Source of the DNA: Anabaena sp051781005
GTDB taxonomy: Bacteria > Cyanobacteriota > Cyanobacteriia > Cyanobacteriales > Nostocaceae
NCBI RefSeq assembly: GCF_051781005.1
Contig: NZ_JBPWOA010000053.1
Coordinates: forward strand, 1 to 64,000
Direction of reading: 5' to 3'
Length of the DNA stretch: 64,000 nt
A program made the position numbers and the translations under genes. This document shows, in pieces, positions 32,482 through 41,310 of the stretch. The notes under the pieces are model-generated. The model had not been told where the DNA came from. It worked only from the letters and a program-made list of their open reading frames with translations, and made no database searches. The number at the start of each line of letters is the position of its first letter. The stretch's first letter is position 1.

Positions 32482-33462
32482 ATGAGTAATCCCCGTGTTT
32501 TGTGCCTTGGCGAAGTTTTGTTTGATTGTTTAGCTGATCAATTGGGGCTAAAGCTGGAAGAAGTGCAGTCTTGGACTCCCTACCCAGGGGGAGCGCCTGC
32601 TAATGTGGCCTGTGCTTTAGTGAAGTTGGGAACGCCAGCAGGGTTTATTGGCGCTGTAGGAGAGGATGAGCCAGGTAATATTCTGGTGAAGCTATTACAA
32701 GATGTGGGTGTCGATACGACGGGTGTGCAACGTCATCTTACAGCACCAACACGACAAGTTTATGTTATTAGGGATTTGGCGGGCGATCGCACTTTTGCCG
32801 GTTTTGGTGAATATGAGACGGCAGAATTTGCCGATACCCGTCTTCAAGCCAAACAACTGCCACATTCGCTGTTTGATGAAGCCGACTTTTTGGTAGTAGG
32901 AACTTTAGAACTGGCCTATCCTGAAAGTGAGCAAGCTGTTTTGCGAGCCTTGGAGTTAGCAGAACAATATGACCTGAAAATTATTCTGGATGTAAATTGG
33001 CGACCAGTATTTTGGCAAGATGAAAATACAGCCAAGTCCAAAATTCAGGCATTATTAAAGAGATTTGATTTTCTCAAATTGACTAAAGAAGAAGCTCAAT
33101 GGTTATTTGATACTACCGACCCAGGAGCGATTACTTATCGCTTGAATACATTAGAAGGGGTTTTGGTGACAGATGGTGAAAATGGTTGCGCTTATTGTTT
33201 AGGTGAAACCGAGGGCAAATTACCTGCATTTTCTATACCTGTTGTTGATACTACGGGTGCGGGAGATAGCTTTTTGGCTGGGTTTATCCATCAATTACAT
33301 CAATCTGGAATTCAAAATTTGAGGGATGGAGAAACCGCAAAACGAGTTGTAACCTATGCTAGTGCTGTGGGGGCGCTGACTACTCTTAAACCAGGTGCGA
33401 TCGCATCCCAACCTACTCCTGCTGAAGTCGAAGCTTTTCTAGCTTCCCATCAACTCGCCTAA
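32482..33462 (+). CDS. PfkB-family carbohydrate kinase, probably fructokinase
   Basis: The 326-residue enzyme has both PfkB signatures: GGAPANVACALVKLG (36-50) and DTTGAGDSFLAGF (256-268), whose Asp262 is the catalytic base. A conserved CLGEVLFDCLAD opens the sequence. It phosphorylates a sugar with ATP, and by overall pattern a fructokinase is most likely. Fructose is released from sucrose in heterocystous cyanobacteria, so it may return the sugar to glycolysis. It is followed by the catalase gene 92 bases downstream, probably under a different promoter. Confidence 0.88.
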   Translation: MSNPRVLCLGEVLFDCLADQLGLKLEEVQSWTPYPGGAPANVACALVKLGTPAGFIGAVGEDEPGNILVKLLQDVGVDTTGVQRHLTAPTRQVYVIRDLAGDRTFAGFGEYETAEFADTRLQAKQLPHSLFDEADFLVVGTLELAYPESEQAVLRALELAEQYDLKIILDVNWRPVFWQDENTAKSKIQALLKRFDFLKLTKEEAQWLFDTTDPGAITYRLNTLEGVLVTDGENGCAYCLGETEGKLPAFSIPVVDTTGAGDSFLAGFIHQLHQSGIQNLRDGETAKRVVTYASAVGALTTLKPGAIASQPTPAEVEAFLASHQLA

Positions 33463-33554
33463 ATTCCTAAAGCCTTGATAATCTTATCTACGGTCATCAC
33501 ATAATAGAGTCCATTAAATCAATAGTTAGTGAATTAATCAAGAAATAATACACT

Positions 33555-35030
33555 ATGACTGACAAAAAAGCTTTAACAACTGCCGAGGGAATCCCAGTTG
33601 CAGATAACCAAAATTCGCTGACTGCTGGCTCTCGTGGCCCTGTACTGATGCAAGACTTTTTCTTAATGGAAAAATTGGCTCACTTCAATCGAGAGCGCAT
33701 TCCTGAGCGAGTAGTCCACGCTAAAGGAGCAGCAGCTTTTGGTACATTCACCGTCACCCAAGATATTACTCGTTACAGCAAGGCTAAAGTTTTTGCGGAA
33801 GTTGGTAAACAAACCCAAGTTCTCGTGCGTTTTTCCACCGTAGGAGGTGAAAAAGGTTCTGCTGATGCCGAACGTGACCCCAGAGGTTTTGCCATCAAGT
33901 TTTATACAGAAGAAGGTAATTGGGATTTAGCAGGTAACAATACACCTGTTTTTTTCATTCGTGATCCCCTGAAGTTCCCTGACTTTGTTCACACACAAAA
34001 GCGCAATCCGCAAACAAACTGCAAAGATGCTAACGCTGTTTGGGATTACTGGTCATTAAATCCAGAAGCTTTACATCAGGTAACAATTCTCTTTTCAGAT
34101 CGGGGAGTTCCTAAAAGCTATCGTCATATGCACGGTTTTGGTAGTCATACCTTCAGCTTAATTAATGAGCAAGGACAAAGAGTTTGGTGCAAGTTCCACC
34201 TGAAAACCAAACAAGGTATTCAAAATCTGACCTCAGAAGAAGCAGTCAAGGTGAAAGGAGAAGACCCAGATCATGCTACCCGCGATTTGTTTGCAGCCAT
34301 AGAACAAAAAGATTATCCGCAGTGGGATGTGAGTATTCAGGTAATGACTGAGGAACAAGCAGCCCAACACCCAGATAATCCCTTTGATTTAACCAAGGTT
34401 TGGAAATTTTCCGAATATCCCTTAATTGAAGTTGGGATTCTAGAACTCAATCGCAATCCTGAAAACTATTTTGCTGAGGTTGAACAGTCAGCGTTTTCTC
34501 CATCTAATGTAGTTACAGGCATCGGCTTTTCTCCCGACAAGGTTTTACAAGCTCGCATCATGTCTTATCCAGATGCTCAACGCTATCGGATTGGTGCTAA
34601 CTATCAGCAATTGCCAGTTAACCAACCAAAATGCCCAGTAGCGCATCACCAAAGAGATGGGGCGATGGCATTGGGGAATAATGGTGGCAATGCACCCAAC
34701 TATGAACCGAATAGCCATGAGGGTAGTCCTCAGCAAAATCCAGCTTATGCAGAGCCAGCTTTGGATTTAGGCAATGTGAAATGCGATCGCTACAATCATC
34801 GTGAGGGGAATGATGATTACACCCAAGCCGGGGATCTTTACCGGATTATGACACCTGATCAACAAGAGCAACTGATTCAAAATATTTTGGGGAGTTTGAG
34901 TCAAGCAGGGACTGATATTCAAAAGCGCCAAATCTGCCATTTCTTTAGGGCAGATGTGAATTATGGTCGTCGTGTGGCTGAAGGATTGGGTATTGTGATT
35001 GATCCTGCAATGATACCAATTTCGGTTTAA
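33555..35030 (+). CDS. katA: Heme catalase (monofunctional)
   Basis: The 491-residue clade-type catalase dismutates H2O2. Catalytic His55 lies in ERVVHAKGAAAFG, the partner Asn128 in AGNNTPVFFIRDP, and the proximal heme ligand Tyr338 in RIMSYPDAQRYR. Length and end-to-end similarity fit small-subunit catalases of about 480-500 residues, and no C-terminal flavodoxin-like domain is present. Heme catalases of this class are sparse in cyanobacteria (known in Nostoc punctiforme and some others), so acquisition by transfer is plausible. HIP1 sites in the gene (near 34781) show it is at least partly adapted to this genome. No signal peptide is seen. Confidence 0.96.
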   Translation: MTDKKALTTAEGIPVADNQNSLTAGSRGPVLMQDFFLMEKLAHFNRERIPERVVHAKGAAAFGTFTVTQDITRYSKAKVFAEVGKQTQVLVRFSTVGGEKGSADAERDPRGFAIKFYTEEGNWDLAGNNTPVFFIRDPLKFPDFVHTQKRNPQTNCKDANAVWDYWSLNPEALHQVTILFSDRGVPKSYRHMHGFGSHTFSLINEQGQRVWCKFHLKTKQGIQNLTSEEAVKVKGEDPDHATRDLFAAIEQKDYPQWDVSIQVMTEEQAAQHPDNPFDLTKVWKFSEYPLIEVGILELNRNPENYFAEVEQSAFSPSNVVTGIGFSPDKVLQARIMSYPDAQRYRIGANYQQLPVNQPKCPVAHHQRDGAMALGNNGGNAPNYEPNSHEGSPQQNPAYAEPALDLGNVKCDRYNHREGNDDYTQAGDLYRIMTPDQQEQLIQNILGSLSQAGTDIQKRQICHFFRADVNYGRRVAEGLGIVIDPAMIPISV

Positions 35031-35397
35031 TCAATGAAGGTTTAAATCAATATCTGTGTGGTTTTATGGGGAAGGAAAAAGTTAAAAGTTTTTCCCAAAC
35101 TATATTTAGATCGAGATCGAGAGAGAGGGCGGGGAAATCCCGCCCCTACAGGCTTTACGATTAAAAACTATATTTCCAAAAGTGTTGATATGCTGTCACG
35201 AAGAGGAAAAGGGGCAGGGGGCAGGGGGCAAGGGGGAAGACCGGGACGAAGCTTGGACTCTGCCCCGTATAAGCGTCCTAGAAGGACGGGGCTTGTTCCC
35301 ATGTTCCGCTCCGCTCCACCCAGAGGGAAAGGGCTTGTTCCCCCCGCTCCCTGCTCCCTTTCCCCCTGCTTCTTCCTGTCAAGTTAAAAAATATGTC
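35031..35397. other. Intergenic region with low-complexity and G-rich repeats
   Basis: A hairpin GAGGGCGGGG ... CCCGCCCC lies at 35124-35153, followed by GGGGCAGG-type repeats at about 35208-35240 and another GC-rich inverted region to 35380. Frames here are made of these repeats. No gene is supported. Confidence 0.7.
35124..35153. repeat. GGGCGGGG hairpin repeat, copy 1
   Basis: GAGGGCGGGGAAATCCCGCC is followed by CCTACAG. Similar copies occur at 58490-58553 and 61163-61222. Confidence 0.75.
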
Positions 35398-36123
35398 TTA
35401 AATTTTTAGTTTTGCTAAACCTAAATAACGAATACCTTCTGGGGAAATATCAAAACGACAAGGTAAAACTTCTAAACCGAGAGTTAGGGCTTGTCGTAAC
35501 AACTGACCATAGATAGGATCTGTGCTATCACCAGGTGCAAATTCTGGACAATCACCCCGATTAATGAAATACAGCATTACTGCACGATTTTGGGGTAAAA
35601 CTTCCATTAATTCTCGTAAATGCTTTTGTCCTCTTGTGGTTTCTGTATCGGGAAATAATGCTAAATTTCCTTGTGTCCAAGTAGTATTTTTAACTTCTAA
35701 ATAAATCGGACGTTGTTGATCGCTTCCGGTTAAGTAAAAATCTACACGGCTTTTTTTATCTTTTCCATAAACCACTTCACCCTTAACTTGTGTATATTCA
35801 CTTAATTCTGGAAAAAGATATTTTTCTAAAGCTAGTTTTATTACTCTATTAGGTAAAGCTGTATTCACACCTACCCAAGTCGGTTCAGGCTCTTGTACTT
35901 GAATTAACTCTAAGGTGTAGGCTAATTTGCGGTTAGGATTATCGCTTTTAGAAATTTGTACTGGACTACCAACAGTAGACACTCCAGTCATTGGCCCTGT
36001 ATTAGGACAGTGGGCTGTCACCATTTCCCCAGAAGTAAGTTGAACATCAGCAAAAAAACGCTTGTAGCGTTTGAGCAAAACACCAGAGTAGAGTACTGGA
36101 TAGTGATAAAGCCAATTTGTCAT
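35398..36123 (-). CDS. sfsA: SfsA family protein
   Basis: The 241-residue protein matches SfsA: an N-terminal OB-like domain (LLKRYKRFFADVQLTSGEMVTAHCPNTGPM, residues ~17-46) and a C-terminal nuclease-like PD-(D/E)xK region (KSRVDFYLTG and YLEVKNTTW, with Asp, Glu and Lys), then LYFINRGDCPEF. SfsA was named for sugar-fermentation stimulation in E. coli; the family is now described as DNA/RNA nuclease-like, with the natural substrate unclear. It is a lone gene, convergent with the catalase. Confidence 0.9.
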   Translation of the reverse strand: MTNWLYHYPVLYSGVLLKRYKRFFADVQLTSGEMVTAHCPNTGPMTGVSTVGSPVQISKSDNPNRKLAYTLELIQVQEPEPTWVGVNTALPNRVIKLALEKYLFPELSEYTQVKGEVVYGKDKKSRVDFYLTGSDQQRPIYLEVKNTTWTQGNLALFPDTETTRGQKHLRELMEVLPQNRAVMLYFINRGDCPEFAPGDSTDPIYGQLLRQALTLGLEVLPCRFDISPEGIRYLGLAKLKI

Positions 36124-36265
36124 TGCCAGAGGTTTATTATTAATTTAAATTATTAGTAAATATACGATTAAACGCGAAACAAATATAATCATATTTTGTG
36201 AATATATTTTGATATGCTGACTGACACTAGGTAACTCTAAAAAATACTCGTTTAAAAAAAATGTT

Positions 36266-37384
36266 ATGACCAATGAATATGATTCTGCACTTGCTACTAC
36301 TGAGTACTATTTACGTTCAATGGAGCATTTACTGGCAGTAGTTCAAGAACTTTGTTCAGCGCATACCTTAGAGGAGATTACAAAAATTGTACTAGTAGCA
36401 GTACGAAAACTGACAAGTTCTGATGGAGCTACTTTTGTGCTATCAGATAATGGCTTTTCCTACTACGTTGATGAAGATGCTATTAGTCCGATGTGGAAAG
36501 GTCAGCGATTTCCGATGGATACAACCATTAGTGGCTGGGTGATCAGGAACTGTCAGCCAGGGATTATCGCAGATGTATCTGTTGATCCAAGGAGTTCCCA
36601 TTATTTTTATGAAAACACATTTATTAAAAGTATGGCTATGGTTGCCATTTGTACTAAAGGAGGTATTGCTGCTATTGGTGCTATTGGTACTTATTGGGGA
36701 CAACACCATCAACCGACTCATGAAGAGGTTAAGTTGCTGCAATTACTTGCAGATAGTACGGCGATCGCTATGGATAATATTGCAATATATGCAGAACTCA
36801 ACAGACAATTGAGCGATCGCACGACAGCCTTAGAAATCGCTCAAATCACTTTACTACAAGAAACCCAAGAACGCAAAGCTATTGAAGCTGAGATTCGCCG
36901 CATCTCTCACACTGATGAACTGACTGGACTGCATAATCGGCGCGGCTTTTACCTGATGGCTGAACAGCAGCTACGATTAGCCAAGCGATCGCAAATCTAC
37001 ACTAGTGTCATGTTTATTGAACTGAGTACACTTGAATACATTAATGAAATTTTTGGTCATGAATTCGCTGAAGACGCTATTGTTATAACTGCAAATTTAC
37101 TCAAACGGAGTTTACGCAATTCTGATACGCTAGGACGGATAGAAGAAGATCAATTTGTTGTCCTAGTACAGGGATACCAGCTTGCCTGTGAAGTCATAGA
37201 ACAGCGAATGGAAGCTAATATCCACCAATTCAATCAGACTCAACAGTTACCATTTCCGCTATCTGTAAATATTGGTGTCTATCCCTATGATTCCAGTCAG
37301 ACTATTTCACTAGATGACCTGGTTGCATTAGCTCATCTTAATATCCATCAAAGAAAATCAGCCAAATCCGAAAACCCTCAATGA
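36266..37384 (+). CDS. GAF-degenerate GGDEF signalling protein
   Basis: The 372-residue protein has a GAF domain (about 24-175, with FRFPMDTTISGWVIRNCQPG in pattern), a coiled-coil linker and a GGDEF domain (216-370, opening DELTGLHNRRGFYLMAEQQL). The active-site motif is not GGDEF but EEDQF (293-297), and the first metal-binding Asp is replaced by Glu or Leu (FIELSTLEYIN). It is therefore unlikely to make cyclic di-GMP, and may bind GTP or act as a protein-protein module. Its GAF domain may bind a small ligand or chromophore; no conserved Cys of bilin-binding GAFs is apparent. It has its own promoter upstream. Confidence 0.85.
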   Translation: MTNEYDSALATTEYYLRSMEHLLAVVQELCSAHTLEEITKIVLVAVRKLTSSDGATFVLSDNGFSYYVDEDAISPMWKGQRFPMDTTISGWVIRNCQPGIIADVSVDPRSSHYFYENTFIKSMAMVAICTKGGIAAIGAIGTYWGQHHQPTHEEVKLLQLLADSTAIAMDNIAIYAELNRQLSDRTTALEIAQITLLQETQERKAIEAEIRRISHTDELTGLHNRRGFYLMAEQQLRLAKRSQIYTSVMFIELSTLEYINEIFGHEFAEDAIVITANLLKRSLRNSDTLGRIEEDQFVVLVQGYQLACEVIEQRMEANIHQFNQTQQLPFPLSVNIGVYPYDSSQTISLDDLVALAHLNIHQRKSAKSENPQ

Positions 37385-37563
37385 ATCAACGATAATTGCT
37401 TAGGTACAGCTAAGTAGGTGGACTTGATAGCAATATTTCGGTAATTTAACAATTTTTGTAGTCAAATTTACGACAGTTAAATAATAGTTGCATATAATAG
37501 ATATTACAGACCTTCCGCGTTAAAAAATCGGGAAGGATTTTAAAATGCAAGGAAAAAAGTCCT

Positions 37564-38232
37564 ATGCAAAAAGTCTCATATGCTACGGAATTAGAATATG
37601 CTTTTCTGTTTACCCTAAGAAAAGTAAATTCGATTAATACTGAAGGTTTTCAACCATTTTTTCAGAACTTACCTGTTGATCCTTATATTAAAGGTAAATA
37701 TCGCGCAAGAAGGTTATCACGGGTCATGGTTTCTGAAAATAATTTAATTAAACTTCCACATGGATACCTATTTCAAAGCCGAGATTATAATTCCTTATTG
37801 GGTGATATAAAAAGAGAGTTTGCAGAACTAGAAGATGCACTTGTAGAACTAGATATTTTTAAGAACCTGGTTTTAGCTTTTAGCGATGCTTGCAAACTGC
37901 ACCCAGAAGCCGAAATTGGTATTCATCAAATCAGAACCGCTTGTTCACCAGGTCATTTAGGGAATCCTGCACCTGAAGGTATCCATCAAGATGGAAGTGA
38001 TTTTATTGGGATCTTTTCTGTTGCTAGAGAAAACATTCAAGGTGGAGAAACACATTTATATACTGCTAAAAAAGAGAAGCCAGTTTTTAACAAGATATTG
38101 CAACCAGGAGAACTAGTTGTAGTCAATGACCATGATTTTTTCCACTTTACAACTCCTATTAAATCTCACAATCCAGCACCAGGAACTAGGGATGTGTTCG
38201 TACTTACTTCTCCCAGTTTAATCTCTGAATAG
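37564..38232 (+). CDS. 2OG-Fe(II) dioxygenase family protein (PF10014-like)
   Basis: The 222-residue protein has the facial triad of Fe(II)/2-oxoglutarate dioxygenases: H141 and D143 in EGIHQDGSDF and H194 in NDHDFFHFTTPI, followed by Arg209 in GTRDVF for 2-oxoglutarate. The arrangement matches the family of L-isoleucine 4-hydroxylase-type enzymes (2OG-Fe dioxygenase, PF10014), which hydroxylate free amino acids. The substrate is unknown. It stands alone between the GGDEF gene and a convergent TspO gene; no biosynthetic partners are adjacent. A possible terminator hairpin (CCTTCC/GGAAGG) lies upstream at about 37511-37536. Confidence 0.85.
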   Translation: MQKVSYATELEYAFLFTLRKVNSINTEGFQPFFQNLPVDPYIKGKYRARRLSRVMVSENNLIKLPHGYLFQSRDYNSLLGDIKREFAELEDALVELDIFKNLVLAFSDACKLHPEAEIGIHQIRTACSPGHLGNPAPEGIHQDGSDFIGIFSVARENIQGGETHLYTAKKEKPVFNKILQPGELVVVNDHDFFHFTTPIKSHNPAPGTRDVFVLTSPSLISE

Positions 38233-38267
38233 TTAGTACATTTTTCATGCTTTTATAACGACAATTT

Positions 38268-38741
38268 TTACGCATCTTGTTGATTGAGGTGAATCATTTC
38301 CCAAGTTGTATATGTACCAATGGGACTCCACAGTAAATAAGGAATTAGTAATAATGCAGCCCAAACAGAAACAGGTAATACTGCTATGGTTACTAAAAGA
38401 CAGATCATAAAACCTGTACCCCCAAGAATTGTACCCACCGTTAAACTGCGAAACCGAAACATTACAGGTGTGTAAGCAATTGTAAATATTTCCAGAAGTA
38501 GGTATAAAATCATCATTAACCAAGTTACACCAGTACCTGGGCTGTGTTCCCAGATAATATAAGCTGACCAAGCACCACAAATAAATATTACTGTCCAGAT
38601 TAATGGAATTGCGGCCTCAAAAGTAAGCCATTTGGGTCTTTGTAAGTGCCTGAACCACTGGCGATCGCTAGGTGTAATCTGGTTAGCCCCTAAGGCAACT
38701 AAAAAAGCCACACCCCCGATTACCATCCAAGATTTAATCAT
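38268..38741 (-). CDS. TspO/MBR family membrane protein
   Basis: The 157-residue protein has five hydrophobic helices. Family marks are QWFRHLQRPKWLT (residues ~27-40), the Trp-rich loop WTVIFICGAWSAY, and the C-terminal YLLWSPIGTYTTWEM. TspO proteins are tryptophan-rich sensory proteins that bind tetrapyrroles such as heme or porphyrins; in photosynthetic bacteria they affect pigment-gene expression and oxidative stress. Here it is a single gene, convergent with the dioxygenase. Confidence 0.82.
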   Translation of the reverse strand: MIKSWMVIGGVAFLVALGANQITPSDRQWFRHLQRPKWLTFEAAIPLIWTVIFICGAWSAYIIWEHSPGTGVTWLMMILYLLLEIFTIAYTPVMFRFRSLTVGTILGGTGFMICLLVTIAVLPVSVWAALLLIPYLLWSPIGTYTTWEMIHLNQQDA

Positions 38742-38915
38742 AGCTTCCGATCCTTGGCGCTGATTTTCAAGAGGACTGATACAGTAATATTATCAGTCAA
38801 TGATGTGGTTAATTGTACATATTGGCGAAGATGAAGGAATATTTATATTCTTCCTACCTTCTGCTTTAATATTTGGCGGTAATTATGTCTGGAGATGGGG
38901 GTAGAGAGTTAGCTA

Positions 38916-39593
38916 ATGGAACTAACCTTTACAAATAGAAGATATCCCGTGCAACCAGTAATGAATATGCACACTGATGAAACTGAAGTGCGATCGCACG
39001 AAATAGAACCCGAAAAGCGATCGCACAGTCAGCACCAAGCATCGCTTGCACTAAAACCAAAACTAGAAGATATTGCCAAAACTATTCGTCTCACCGGTTG
39101 GATTACTTTCTGGATTCAATTGGCTCTGTCGATGGTTTGTGGTTTGGCTTTGTTATTTACTATTACTGGTCGTGATTTTGCTCAACAACCAAATACTGGT
39201 ATAGGAGTTGGGATATTTTGGTGTGTTTGGGGAATTTTAGTACTACTTTTCAGTATTTTTTGGAATTATCGTTATACACGCTTCGGTAAACGCCTAGCAA
39301 ATCCTAATCCCACCTTGCATCCTAGTAAGGCACAAACAGTTAGAGCTATCCGACTGGGAATCATAGTAGGTTTGCTAGGGATGTTATTAAGCATCTTTGG
39401 TGCAGGAGCTACAGTGAGTGTGCTGGTAGCCAAATCTGTATCCCAACCCCCAGGAGTAGCAATTACCGACCCTTACAGAATTATTCGCGCTATGGATGTG
39501 TTTGTCGCAGTGGCAAATGTCAATGCTATTGCGGCTCATTTTGTGGGGACGGTGGGTTCTATCTTCTTGCTAGAGCGAGTACATCAGCATTAA
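38916..39593 (+). CDS. DUF3611 membrane protein
   Basis: The 225-residue protein has an acidic/basic N-terminal tail of about 50 residues, then about four membrane helices (TGWITFWIQLALSMVCGLAL, IFWCVWGILVLLFSIFWNYR, LGIIVGLLGMLLSIFGAGAT, and the C-terminal NVNAIAAHFVGTVGSIFLLE). The pattern fits DUF3611, a family of plant and cyanobacterial membrane proteins, some in chloroplasts, of unknown function. A start at 38961 (MNMHTDE) is a second option. The stop lies in heptamer repeats. Confidence 0.75.
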   Translation: MELTFTNRRYPVQPVMNMHTDETEVRSHEIEPEKRSHSQHQASLALKPKLEDIAKTIRLTGWITFWIQLALSMVCGLALLFTITGRDFAQQPNTGIGVGIFWCVWGILVLLFSIFWNYRYTRFGKRLANPNPTLHPSKAQTVRAIRLGIIVGLLGMLLSIFGAGATVSVLVAKSVSQPPGVAITDPYRIIRAMDVFVAVANVNAIAAHFVGTVGSIFLLERVHQH

Positions 39594-39622
39594 TTCGTAA
39601 TTCGTAATTCGTAATTCGTAAT
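39592..39622. repeat. TTCGTAA heptamer repeat after the DUF3611 stop
   Basis: Four TTCGTAA units follow directly on the stop codon, then AATAATAAATTATT. Confidence 0.85.
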
Positions 39623-39676
39623 AATAAATTATTCTCCCCCTGCTCCCTGCTCCCTGCCTCCCCAGTCCCCAATCTC

Positions 39677-40651
39677 TTACTCTTCCACGCGATACCCCAA
39701 TTCTGCCAACCTGATTCTTGACTGTCGCCATTTTGGTTGGACTTTGACAAATAATTCTAGATAAACTTTGCCAGTAATTAGCTTTTGAATTTGTTGACGA
39801 GCTTCACTACCGATCGCTTTAAGCATTGTGCCACCTTTACCAATCAGGATTCCTTTTTGGGAATCTCTTTCAACATTGATGGTAGCGAGTACACGGGTAA
39901 TAGCTGGGGTTTCTTCAACTAAATCAATTGCGATCGCAACTGAATGAGGTACTTCTTCACGGGTCAACAGCAAAATCTGTTCCCTGATTAATTCCCCCAT
40001 AATAAACCGTTCGGGTTGGTCTGTAACCAAATCAGGTGGATAGTAGAACGGACCTGTTTCTAAATTACCAATTAATAATTCTTGCAATTCTAGTAATCCT
40101 ACCCCAGTCTTGGCAGAAAATTTGACCATTTGCCATTGATGTTCAGCAGCTAACTGGGTGTAACTATCATCTAGCTTTTGGAAATCTGATGGTTGTTCGT
40201 CGATTTTATTTATACCCAAAATCACAGGGGTTTGACTACGACTGAGTAATTCAGCAATATAGCGATCGCCTCCACCACAAGCCACTGTACCATCAACGAC
40301 AAACAGCACCACATCAACTGACTCAATTGCCAGCTTGGCATTTTTTACCAATACTTCCCCTAATTGATGATGGGGTTTATGAATTCCTGGAGTATCTACA
40401 AAAATTAACTGTGCTGCTTCCGTAGTTAAAATGCCGCGTAACCGATTCCGTGTAGTTTGGGATATTGGTGATGTAATCGCAATTTTTTGACCGACTAAAT
40501 GATTCATTAAAGTAGATTTACCGACATTAGGACGACCAATAATGCCGATAAAACCTGATTTAAATTCAGGAGGAGCTTGGGGAATTGTGGCTTCTCCTGC
40601 AAAAGAGAATGTATAATTATCAATACTACTCACCTTAGAGTCCACCTTCAT
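39677..40651 (-). CDS. era: GTPase Era
   Basis: The 324-residue GTPase has G1 IIGRPNVGKSTLM (about residues 36-48), G3 DTPGIHKPHHQLG, and G4 NKIDE, followed by a C-terminal KH domain with IGKGGTMLKAIGSEAR. Era is an essential 30S ribosome assembly factor that binds the 3' end of 16S rRNA. An N-terminal extension of about 30 residues precedes the G domain. It is convergent with the DUF3611 gene, separated by heptamer repeats. Confidence 0.96.
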   Translation of the reverse strand: MKVDSKVSSIDNYTFSFAGEATIPQAPPEFKSGFIGIIGRPNVGKSTLMNHLVGQKIAITSPISQTTRNRLRGILTTEAAQLIFVDTPGIHKPHHQLGEVLVKNAKLAIESVDVVLFVVDGTVACGGGDRYIAELLSRSQTPVILGINKIDEQPSDFQKLDDSYTQLAAEHQWQMVKFSAKTGVGLLELQELLIGNLETGPFYYPPDLVTDQPERFIMGELIREQILLLTREEVPHSVAIAIDLVEETPAITRVLATINVERDSQKGILIGKGGTMLKAIGSEARQQIQKLITGKVYLELFVKVQPKWRQSRIRLAELGYRVEE

Positions 40652-41007
40652 ATTTTACTTTTTAGATAAATGGGTTTCTTGCTGTAATCGAAAATAAACA
40701 TAAAATCACCTGGCACTTCCAGATATTTTCTTATCTTAAATTTACGCTACTACTTAAATAATATACTTTTGTTTTGCGGCGTTTTTAATAAAAAGCTAGA
40801 GAAACAGCTAAAAATATTTCCCTAGCATGAAATTAATTTAGAGAATTGAAAACCTCTATAAGTACTCAGACAGAATTAATTATGCAGATTGTTTTCTTGT
40901 TCCCCGTTCAAAGTCTCCAGCAATGAATTTAATTTTGTTGTAAGGATTCAGGATACAGAATGTTTGATATAGCAGGGAACTCCTAACAGAAGAGAAAAAT
41001 ATTCTTC

Positions 41008-41045
<38 letters not shown>

Positions 41046-41091
41046 ATTCTTACATTTTGTTCAACTACTGAACTTTTAAGTTTTATCTCGT

Positions 41092-41201
41092 TATCTCGTT
41101 CCCAGTCTTTGACTGGGAATGCTATCACAGAGGCTCTGCCTCTACTTTCATGAAGGCAGAGCCTTCTAAAATTCATTCCCATACAGAGTAGGGGAACAAG
41201 A
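41092..41201. repeat. CTCGTTCCC palindromic repeat, copy 1
   Basis: The element begins CTCGTTCCCAGTCTTTGACT and contains GGCAGAGCCTTCT in a dyad arrangement. The right half (41153-41201) matches, as a reverse complement, the element at 43508-43556. Confidence 0.7.
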
Positions 41202-41310
41202 AGACAAAAGGAATGACACCCAGTTTTTACAAGGCTTTTACGTGAAGTTGACACCAATGGGTTTCCCAACCCCCGATTGTATTGCATTCAAGCAAGAATG
41301 ACTATAACTG

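Noticed and set aside
35058..35409. Open frames over the catalase-sfsA spacer
   Set aside because: They are built from GGGGCAGG-type low-complexity repeats and the GGGCGGGG hairpin.
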